Shown here: positions 37,901 to 44,976 of the stretch, piece by piece | How the letters are laid out: each line of letters opens with the position of its first letter | How positions within the stretch are numbered: position 1 is the stretch's first letter | Origin: Alphaproteobacteria bacterium | Lineage (GTDB): Bacteria > Pseudomonadota > Alphaproteobacteria > Rhizobiales > Hyphomicrobiaceae | Direction of reading: 5' to 3' | DNA: 57,211 bases | Assembly (NCBI GenBank): GCA_024275435.1 | Contig: JAJRZC010000131.1 | Coordinates: forward strand, 1-57,211 | The notes under the pieces: model-generated | What the model saw: the letters and a program-made list of their open reading frames with translations, nothing else | Told to the model about the DNA's origin: nothing | Database searches by the model: none | Made by a program: the position numbers and the translations under genes

Positions 37901-38139
37901 CCGGTGCGGTGATGCGCGTTCGTCCTAAATTGATGACGGTGCTGGTGATCGTGACGGGCTTGATGCCAATTTTTCTTTCCGAAGGTTTGGGATCAGACGT
38001 TATGCGGCGCATCGCGCTACCGATGGTTGGCGGCATGGCTTCCACAACGGTTCTGACACTGATTGTCATTCCCGTCATTTATCTGATCTGGGAGGAAGGG
38101 CGGTTTAAAAAACAAAAGCAGGAGAGTAACAAAGAGTAA
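34936..38139 (+). CDS. cusA: CusA-type heavy-metal RND efflux pump
   Basis: A 1067-residue inner-membrane proton-driven RND transporter of the heavy-metal (HME) group, exporting Cu(I)/Ag(I) through the CusB adaptor. After a His/Met-rich start ([10 protein letters not shown]) come the first helix, [36 protein letters not shown], the TM4 region [22 protein letters not shown] and KGRVQGG-like porter motifs; acidic residues in TM4 fit the HME type. The cluster has no cusC, so an outer-membrane channel from elsewhere, perhaps the TolC-like lipoprotein, must serve. Its stop directly abuts the CCA end of tRNA-His. Confidence 0.93.
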   Translation: [1067 protein letters not shown]

Positions 38140-38216
38140 TGGTACCGCCGCCTGGGATCGAACCAGGGACCTCTAGTTCCACAAACTAGCGCTCTAACCA
38201 ACTGAGCTAAGGCGGC
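38140..38216 (-). tRNA. tRNA-His (GUG)
   Basis: A full cloverleaf on the minus strand, with anticodon GTG (complement at 38180-38182) in loop TTTGTGGAA, D-arm GCTC/GAGC, T-arm CCTGG-TTCGATC-CCAGG and an encoded CCA. The acceptor is GCCGCCT/CGGCGGT: G1-U72 wobble, discriminator A73 and no extra 5' G-1, which is the unusual tRNA-His form known from a clade of alphaproteobacteria. U7-C66 is a mismatch at the base of the acceptor stem. The 3' end lies directly against the cusA stop codon. Confidence 0.95.
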
Positions 38217-38809
38217 ACAATACTACCGATTATTCAGCTTCCCGGTCCGGGCTCTACTGGTGGATATAGCAAACCGTTGTGTTTGCTATATTTACAGCTC
38301 GGCTGGGAAGAATACGGCTCCGGCTCCCGACCGTGTGGCGTGGTGGGACATTGGGTCCTTCACAAACATCGTAGCGCCCCTGATCGTCAAGTCAAAAAAT
38401 GCTTTGAGAGTGCAATTTCTTGATATTGTCTTTGTATTCTCGTGCCTCAAGGGGCAACTCCGTCATTTAGATTCTTATAACAATATCAATCCTCTAGAGC
38501 ATGATCTGTGAGAGACATTCCTTTATTTATATTTCGATATCTTTGGATTCTGCGGTGATTTTTCACTCCAATTCATGAATTTAGAAGCCCCTATCATCCG
38601 CGAAGCGTTTTTTTGTTCGTGATCTCGGGCCGAAGAAACATGGGGATGCATGCTGGAGCAGATTTTGAGTGCATGGTAGTTATAGAACTCCGCTGCCTCG
38701 CTCTGGTTGGCGGAGGTCATTTGCCTCGAAGGGCAATAGGTTCTGGATTGGTCGAATATGGACCAGAAATTTTTCATCGGTTTGGGCTTTGGGCGGACAG
38801 CAAGATACA
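38217..38809. other. Non-coding stretch: tRNA-His promoter and leader hairpin
   Basis: No convincing gene. On the minus strand TTGACT (38395-38390), a 16-nt spacer and TACGAT (38373-38368) form a good promoter for tRNA-His, giving a leader of about 145 nt. Within it a perfect 11-bp inverted repeat (38264-38274 and 38281-38291, loop CGTTGT) and a CCCGG-T-CCGGG repeat at 38241-38251 make a structured element, perhaps a processing site. The part from 38400 to 38809 is AT-rich and may hold the kinase promoter. Confidence 0.5.
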
Positions 38810-39607
38810 ATGGCGCAGAAGCGCGAAGACACCAGAAATAATTTAACTGGTGAGAAGGAAAAAAGTTCGAGCGTTACGGATCCGACCTTTGCACGCAAAC
38901 GGCCGTTGTTGAGACTGGCCCACGAACTGAAGACACCTATCAGCGCTATTGCGGCGGCGGCCGATGTTATGCGGCAAGAACAACTGGGCCCGCTTGGTAA
39001 TGAAAAATATATAACCTATGCCAATGACATTCATGCCAGCTCCCTTTTGGTACTTAGTCTTATCGATAGGATGATGGCGCTTCGAGCTGGTGATGAAGCT
39101 GGCGCCCGGCTTGATAAGGTTGAAATCGACTTGCATAAGCTGCTATCTGGCATTTGTTCGGCAATGCAACCACTTGCGTCCTCATCGGGGATCGAATTGA
39201 GCTTCTCCGTAGTGAACAAAAACAGCGATGCCCCCGTTCATGTTCTTGCAGATGCTGTAAGCCTCCAGCAGATTTTGTTGAACCTCATCAATAATTCCAT
39301 CAAATTTACCGATGCGGGGGGCTGCGTTGAGATCTCGGCCCGAAAAATGGATGACAAGACAACAAGCCTTTCGGTTGTTGATACGGGTTCCGGCATGACC
39401 AGAAGCCAAATCGAAATGGCCCTGTCGGGGGAAACTATTCCCAGCGAATTAAATCAGAAACCTGGTCGAGGAATGGGTATCGGCTTGCCACTTGTGCGCG
39501 CATTATGTGAAGCCAATGGCGCCCAGTTTGAGCTTATAAGCAACGGGAAAAGCGGGGGGACGACCGCTCTCGTTACATTTCCCAGTGAACGGGGTGTTGA
39601 GGCTTGA
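38810..39607 (+). CDS. Soluble orphan sensor histidine kinase (DivJ/PdhS-like core)
   Basis: A 265-residue histidine kinase without membrane segments or a recognisable sensor domain. The H-box RLAHELKTPISAI has the phosphoacceptor His38; the HisKA helix continues EQLGPLGNEKYITYANDIHASS, which resembles DivJ/PleC/PdhS kinases of alphaproteobacteria. The ATP domain has the N-box LLNLINNSIKF, G1 DTGSGM and G2 GRGMGIGLPL. No response regulator lies nearby. The start at 38810 (MAQKRED) is chosen because the 47 codons upstream look non-coding; its ribosome site is weak. Confidence 0.8.
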   Translation: MAQKREDTRNNLTGEKEKSSSVTDPTFARKRPLLRLAHELKTPISAIAAAADVMRQEQLGPLGNEKYITYANDIHASSLLVLSLIDRMMALRAGDEAGARLDKVEIDLHKLLSGICSAMQPLASSSGIELSFSVVNKNSDAPVHVLADAVSLQQILLNLINNSIKFTDAGGCVEISARKMDDKTTSLSVVDTGSGMTRSQIEMALSGETIPSELNQKPGRGMGIGLPLVRALCEANGAQFELISNGKSGGTTALVTFPSERGVEA

Positions 39608-39654
39608 GTCGGCCGGACCAAAGTTTGATTAGATAGCCTATTGTTTCCAAGCAA

Positions 39655-41478
39655 TTGGCCATATGGTTGTATCTGAGGACTGGCAAAACGACTGAGCAGT
39701 CTTCGAGGAGTGATCTGAACTTGCAGCCTATATCGACGTTAGCTTACCTGCATGATGTGCTGCGCTTCATGGGCCGGGCACCTAAGCGGGTTGCTCTATG
39801 GCGGGCACGCAGGCGCTCCTCTCCGCTGTGGGCGGTGATCACAATTTCGATCATGATGCTGACTCTGACGCCGGTATTGACGATCCTGTTTATTGCCTTC
39901 GCACCAAGTGGTATTTTTTTGTCCGATCCTTCTGCGCCTGTGGAATCGATCTGGCCGCATCTGGTTGCAACGGTGCTTCCTAATGCGCTTTACCAAACGG
40001 TCATGCTGACTATTGGCGCGGGATTTGTCACTTTGTTGGTGGGAACAGGTACAGCCTGGCTCATCACAATGTATCGGTTTCCCGGTCGCGAGATTTTGGA
40101 CCGACTGATGGTTCTTCCCCTTGCCATCCCAACTTATATTGTCGCCTATTGTTATGTAGAATTTTTCGACTTCACAGGCCCAATACAAACTATCATTCGC
40201 TATATGACGGGCGCGAGCCTGGCTCGAGACTATTGGTTTCCTGAGATCCGCTCATTGGGTGGTGCGATTCTGGTTATTTCCAGTGTGCTTTACCCATATG
40301 TCTATCTTGCTGCGCGTGCGAGTTTTGTTACGCAATCGGTGTGTGTTCTTGAAGTGGCGCGAACACTTGGGCGAACGCCATTTGGAGCTTTCTGGAGCGT
40401 CGCTTTGCCGTTGGCGCGCCCGGCATTGGCAGCAGGCGTCGCACTGGTCATTATGGAATGCTTGAATGATATTGGTGCCGTACAATACCTCGGCGTGCAA
40501 ACGTTGACCTCGAGCATCTATGATACTTGGCAGCAGCGCTCAAACCTTGCTGGCGCCGCGCAACTGGCGACGACGCTTCTAGGGTTTGTCGTTTTGATGC
40601 TTGTGATTGAGCGGATTGCCCGAGGTGGGGCTCGTCATCATCATACCACCGGGCGATATCGTTCAATCCCGTTCCATGACCTTACCGGCAGCAAGGGGAT
40701 TGTGGCATTTATCATTTGCCTGCTGCCGTTTATTTTTGGGTTCGTTATTCCGTTTTTCATTTTGATACGTCATGCCTTCGTTTTCTCGGAAGAGAGTTTT
40801 GAGCTGGGTTTCATAAGCGCGGCATGGAACAGCATTTCCCTTGCTGCATTGGCTGCGGGGGTTGCCGTCACACTGGCCCTCACTCTTGCTTACGCCCGGC
40901 GTGTTTCTGAAAATGTCATTACCCTGGTGAGCGTGCGACTTTCAGGACTTGGATATGCCATCCCAGGGACCGTTTTGGCGCTTGGGTTGTTGTTTCCGTT
41001 GGCTGCAATCGACAACGGGCTCGACGCGATGTTGCGAAGTATCTTCGGGGTTTCGAGCGGTCTTCTTATTTCTGGTTCTTTATTCGCCCTTGTTCTAGCC
41101 TATTCGATCCGGTTTCTCGCTGTGGGATTGGGAACGACTGAAGCGGGGCTGGAGCGCATTTCTCCAAATCTAGATGCGGTTTCGCGAACTCTGGGAGAGA
41201 CTGCTCTTTCCACATTGAAGCGCGTTCACATGCCCCTGTTGATGCCCGCACTTGGCGCGGCGGTATTGTTGGTATTTGTCGATGCCATGAAGGAATTGCC
41301 AGCGACGCTGTTGTTGCGGCCGTTTAACTTTGAAACTCTGGCTACGCATGTCTTCGGCCTTGCCCAAAACGAGCAATTTGAAGAGGCTGCGTTGGGCGCC
41401 TTGACCATTGTCCTGGTGGGGCTGGTTCCTGTTCTATTTCTGCATAAGGCTGTGACCTCGGGACGGCCGGGCGGTTGA
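39655..41478 (+). CDS. Iron ABC transporter permease (FbpB-like, duplicated)
   Basis: A 607-residue membrane protein with about 12 helices, made of two BPD-type permease halves. Each half carries an EAA-like loop: VARTLGRTPFGAFWSVALPLARPALAAG and VSRTLGETALSTLKRVHMPLLMPALGAA. Layout and motifs fit FbpB/SfuB-type ferric iron permeases; thiamine or other substrates cannot be excluded. The binding protein and ATPase are not adjacent, so the system is split. The TTG at 39655 lacks a ribosome site; an in-frame TTG at 39721 has GAGGAG 10 nt upstream and may be the true start. Confidence 0.85.
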   Translation: MAIWLYLRTGKTTEQSSRSDLNLQPISTLAYLHDVLRFMGRAPKRVALWRARRRSSPLWAVITISIMMLTLTPVLTILFIAFAPSGIFLSDPSAPVESIWPHLVATVLPNALYQTVMLTIGAGFVTLLVGTGTAWLITMYRFPGREILDRLMVLPLAIPTYIVAYCYVEFFDFTGPIQTIIRYMTGASLARDYWFPEIRSLGGAILVISSVLYPYVYLAARASFVTQSVCVLEVARTLGRTPFGAFWSVALPLARPALAAGVALVIMECLNDIGAVQYLGVQTLTSSIYDTWQQRSNLAGAAQLATTLLGFVVLMLVIERIARGGARHHHTTGRYRSIPFHDLTGSKGIVAFIICLLPFIFGFVIPFFILIRHAFVFSEESFELGFISAAWNSISLAALAAGVAVTLALTLAYARRVSENVITLVSVRLSGLGYAIPGTVLALGLLFPLAAIDNGLDAMLRSIFGVSSGLLISGSLFALVLAYSIRFLAVGLGTTEAGLERISPNLDAVSRTLGETALSTLKRVHMPLLMPALGAAVLLVFVDAMKELPATLLLRPFNFETLATHVFGLAQNEQFEEAALGALTIVLVGLVPVLFLHKAVTSGRPGG

Positions 41479-41814
41479 TGTTTTTGGCATTTTTGACGGT
41501 GAGGAAGAGGGGACTGCACAAAAATCCAGCACTCACGGCGAGCAGATAGAACAAATATCAGCAAAACCGCTCGCTTTCACGAAACGAACAGTTTAGATTC
41601 TGCCTAGGATCACATGTCGACATGTCATTCAGGTGCCATTTTTATCGTAAATTCTTGTAGTTAGTTCTTTATGCCGGGGTTAAACTCTTCGCGTTTATTG
41701 AGACGGATCAACGCAAAGTGACCTAACGACGCTAGAGTTTTTTCGAGCGCAACGCTCAGAGTCGGATAGCACAGCCTAGAGGGACTGTGCTGTAGGTCCT
41801 GGACTGGCGGAACC
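41479..41814. other. Intergenic region before the AsmA-family gene
   Basis: No gene seen. A hairpin AGCACAG-(10 nt)-CTGTGCT lies at 41768-41791, about 25 bp ahead of the AsmA-family start and in its probable leader. No clear promoter or terminator was recognised. Confidence 0.4.
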
Positions 41815-43716
41815 ATGAAGCGAAAATCACGCGTACTGCGTCAATTGTTTATCGCTATGGCATTCGTGGTTTTCACCGCGGCTATTTTGAGTGTGCCTTT
41901 TTTAGTTGGTCCATCCAATCAACATGCGATGTTGCGTGGTGTAACGGTTCTGGCGGCAGGCACTGATCGGCTTACTGTCAACAAACCCATAACGCTTTTG
42001 GATAAACCCGCTATCATCCTTGAACATGGGACTATCTCGTTTCCCATGGCTGATGATGATACTTCTAATGACAAAACCTCCAATAACAATACTCTCCTAT
42101 CCGGTCGCCCAAGGCTGGCACTTGAGAATGCTGTTCTTCGCGTCAATCTTTTTTCCGATATTGTTGCTGATGACGTTTTTGGTTCAGAAAACCTCACGGG
42201 AGAAGAGGCGCAACATGTTATGGCGCCGCTACTGGTTGCCCTGGTTTCAAAACGCTACAAAGAACTTTCATTGCGCGATTGTACTATTCTTGTGGCGAGG
42301 AAAGGGGCACGTCCTTACCGGTTAGAGAATGTTCAGCTTGATATCAATATTCAGAAAAATACTTTTTTGGATGTCACCGGCACGTTTGTTTTCCGACGTG
42401 AGACCTTGCGCATTTCCAGTCGCGTGGGTCTTGGAGCGGATCAAAAGAGTTTCAAACGGTTTTCCTTAAGTGCGGCAATTGACGGGCGACTGATTTCAGC
42501 GAAGCTTGTTGGATACTCAAGCGTTGGCTCGAAAACCCAGATAAATGCCAAGCAAGCTCATCTTAAATTCACCAACCTGGTTTCCGTTGCCAACTGGCTC
42601 GGTCTTGATTGGCCCAAAGGTTTGCGTGCGCAAGAATTCACGGCACATGGTGGTTTTGAGTGGGCTGGTGAAGTGATGACATTTCAGGCTGCAACTTTTT
42701 CTTTGGGAAATAATAAAGCTACTGGGACTTTGTCATTAAGCTTTGCCAAGTCTCGTCCGCTTTTAACGGGAACCCTGGCGGCGCGAAATCTCATTTTTTC
42801 AAATACCTTTGATAGTGCGCAACCAACGGACAGCTCCGTTTCGCTCATTTATCCTGAAATCTGGCTTGAACAATTGGGAATTCAGCTTAAACCGTCAATG
42901 ATTTCGTTGCTGCGTGGCTTTGATGCCGATGTGCGGATATCTGCCGATACAGTTTCAGGGATGGGTCTTAAAGTAGGTCGCAGCGCGGCGACAATTTCTC
43001 TTCGCGATGGCAAGATGCTTGCTGATATTGCAGAATTTGAACTTCCTTCAGGGGGGAGCGGAGAGCTTCAGGTCAGCCTTGATGTTACGGGCGCCGTTCC
43101 GCGAATGGGCGTACAAGGTCAGATGTCCGACGCTGAGATCGGCCCTGCCATGGCACTCGCTTTTGGCCACCGTGTGTTGAGTGGTCGGAGCAATGTCTCG
43201 TTTGATGCCCGCGGTAAGAGCTTCGAAAAACTCCGCTTCCTGGAATCGTTAAATGGCAAAATTTCCATTGATATTCCAGATGATGCCGAGCTTGCACTGG
43301 ACTTAAAAAAGCTTTTTGAGCCAACGAACAATAATTTGGCGAAGACCGGTTGGGGCGTGGCCGCTTCGGGGACGTCTACACTGCGCAATTTGAAGGCAAA
43401 CCTTTCATTTCAGAACGGTGTTGCTGCCTTCGATGACGCTAGCGCTATCTTCGGTAAGAGTGCGATTTTTGTTGACGGAGAAATTGAATTTCCCACAAAG
43501 ACCGTTGATCTGAGAATTTCAAAAACCAGTCTTATCTCTGGTGCGATACCTTCTCGTCTTTCAGGACCGAAGTTTGGGCGTTTGCATCTGCATGCCACTG
43601 GAAATTGGGGGCACCCCAATATGATTTCACCTGATCATGCACGCCACCAATCGAATGCCCCCTACAAGAATCCCGTCGGCGGTCCGCTTAAAGGAGAAAA
43701 AAGGGAAGACGGCTAA
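41815..43716 (+). CDS. AsmA-family protein
   Basis: A 633-residue protein with an N-terminal membrane anchor (QLFIAMAFVVFTAAILSVPFLVG) and a large periplasmic part. The C-terminal half (about 370-610) matches AsmA: LKVGRSAATISLRDGKMLADI, GELQVSLDVTGAVPRMGVQGQM, LNGKISIDIPDDAELALDLKKLF and FQNGVAAFDDASAIFGKSAIFVDGEIEFPTKTVDLRI. AsmA-like proteins are linked to lipid transport and outer-membrane assembly. The central region (about 60-120) contains an Asp/Asn-rich low-complexity segment. It is a single gene on its strand; the hairpin after it belongs to the convergent gene. Confidence 0.85.
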   Translation: MKRKSRVLRQLFIAMAFVVFTAAILSVPFLVGPSNQHAMLRGVTVLAAGTDRLTVNKPITLLDKPAIILEHGTISFPMADDDTSNDKTSNNNTLLSGRPRLALENAVLRVNLFSDIVADDVFGSENLTGEEAQHVMAPLLVALVSKRYKELSLRDCTILVARKGARPYRLENVQLDINIQKNTFLDVTGTFVFRRETLRISSRVGLGADQKSFKRFSLSAAIDGRLISAKLVGYSSVGSKTQINAKQAHLKFTNLVSVANWLGLDWPKGLRAQEFTAHGGFEWAGEVMTFQAATFSLGNNKATGTLSLSFAKSRPLLTGTLAARNLIFSNTFDSAQPTDSSVSLIYPEIWLEQLGIQLKPSMISLLRGFDADVRISADTVSGMGLKVGRSAATISLRDGKMLADIAEFELPSGGSGELQVSLDVTGAVPRMGVQGQMSDAEIGPAMALAFGHRVLSGRSNVSFDARGKSFEKLRFLESLNGKISIDIPDDAELALDLKKLFEPTNNNLAKTGWGVAASGTSTLRNLKANLSFQNGVAAFDDASAIFGKSAIFVDGEIEFPTKTVDLRISKTSLISGAIPSRLSGPKFGRLHLHATGNWGHPNMISPDHARHQSNAPYKNPVGGPLKGEKREDG

Positions 43717-43720
43717 AATA

Positions 43721-43757
43721 AGAAAAACCGGGAACCCATCATTTCATGAGCTCCCGG
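43721..43757 (-). terminator. Rho-independent terminator of the M15 peptidase gene
   Basis: On the minus strand CCGGGAG...TTCCCGG (arms 43752-43757 and 43728-43733) is followed by TTTTTCTT. It lies 41 bp past the stop of the M15 peptidase gene and just beyond the convergent AsmA gene, so it may act on both strands. Confidence 0.75.
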
Positions 43758-43797
43758 CTTAGATTTGCTAATGTTGTGTATGGCGTTTTTTATGAAT

Positions 43798-44550
43798 TCA
43801 CCATGTACGGCGTGGACCCGTATCAATGTGGAACAACCCCCCGCCATAGTGCTTATAGCCTCCAACACCGCTGCGTTTTTTCAAAAACGCATAGGCGGCG
43901 CCGTACTTGCCGTGAATTCGGAAATCGACTGCGTTACCTGTCAGATGTTTGGAACGTTTTGCACCGCCGACGCGGCGATTGTGTTTTTTACTGCGGCATG
44001 TGGAGTTAACAGTGACGCGGCCAAATTTCGATGCCACTTCATAGATGATCGACTTTAAGCGGGCATTTAGGCATGAGGACGAAGCAACCCAACGGACATT
44101 CCCACCCGTTTTGGAAGCTGCAACACTCTTGGTGTTTTTGGGCAGGTCAACATATCTTAGGTCAACGGCGGCTACCTTGACGCTTTTTTTGTTCTTCTTT
44201 TTCGTCTTTCGGTTTTTACGATAAATCTTGTGGTTCTTTTTGACCGTTCTGTTGAGGCGTTTTTTTTTGGATTTGTTTTTTGTTGTGTAGCTGTTCTTCT
44301 TGGCAGGCTGACCCAGCTTGGGGCCACCTGACCAATTTTGTTTCTTGTAGGTTTGTGAAACTGTCGAACCTAGTGACCAGCTGCGATCGGCAAGGGCCTT
44401 TGAAGACATCGCGATTGGGCTTGCTGCCAGTGCGATCAAGGCTGTGAGGGCAATAGCCACTAGGCGGCTTGAATGCCTCACCATGGCTTTGGTGCAATAA
44501 CGAGCTTCCCCCTGGATGCCAAAACGCGGCACCTTAATACTGATAGTCAT
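43798..44550 (-). CDS. M15-family (D-Ala-D-Ala carboxypeptidase-like) peptidase with Lys-rich linker
   Basis: A 250-residue exported protein. A signal region (RLVAIALTALIALAASPIA, about 30-50) is followed by an extremely basic linker (about 85-125: repeated KK, RK and NKK), then a Peptidase_M15_3 domain. Zinc-site motifs are SKHLTGNAVDFRI (His and Asp) and YGGGLFHIDTG (His). The family cleaves peptidoglycan cross-peptides; the basic linker could bind wall teichoic-like polymers, lipopolysaccharide or nucleic acid. The ATG at 44550 has AGGGAG with an 8-nt spacer. A terminator follows the gene. Confidence 0.85.
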   Translation of the reverse strand: MTISIKVPRFGIQGEARYCTKAMVRHSSRLVAIALTALIALAASPIAMSSKALADRSWSLGSTVSQTYKKQNWSGGPKLGQPAKKNSYTTKNKSKKKRLNRTVKKNHKIYRKNRKTKKKNKKSVKVAAVDLRYVDLPKNTKSVAASKTGGNVRWVASSSCLNARLKSIIYEVASKFGRVTVNSTCRSKKHNRRVGGAKRSKHLTGNAVDFRIHGKYGAAYAFLKKRSGVGGYKHYGGGLFHIDTGPRRTW

Positions 44551-44976
44551 TTTGATAACTCCCTACACGGAGACATTACGCGGAGTATCCCGCTGCTTTT
44601 CGCGGCGTGAGAAATGCTGCTCCTAAAAATATGATTTCCGTTTTTGGAAATCCCCCGTTCCCGGCGAGCGGTACACCTAATGTTTTGATCTTGCCGAGAC
44701 CCCTAAATTAAACATGGTTAACGGCATAGAACATCGCGCGGCAGTGCACAATATCTTAAAGTCAGATGCTGCAAGAATGTCGCAACTGGCAGTATTGCTT
44801 AGCCTTTCCAAAAGATAAGAGGCTGTTGTTTTGTAGTCTTTCAAGGTTTATCACGGCGCACCGCGGGTCATTGAGGGGCGATCTATTGCCCGAGAGCAAG
44901 AATTCGAGTTCTGGTGCAAGCACAGTCTTTCTTGTTTCGGTTGCCCTGGCTTATTGGTCTTGTTTGATGCTGGGAA
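44551..44976. other. Intergenic region between M15 peptidase and symporter genes
   Basis: No gene seen. A perfect 7-bp inverted repeat GATTTCC-GTTTTT-GGAAATC lies at 44633-44652, about 80 bp upstream of the peptidase start, and may be an operator or leader hairpin. The rest shows no clear signal. Confidence 0.4.

Noticed and set aside
31973-38216. Copper locus as a genomic island integrated at the 3' end of tRNA-His
   Set aside because: The copper genes do lie on the tRNA 3' side, but no copy of the tRNA 3' end was found at the far boundary and there is no integrase.
38260-38511. Small open frame of 83 codons between tRNA-His and the kinase
   Set aside because: It overlaps the tRNA leader hairpin and promoter, has no ribosome site and no recognisable domain.
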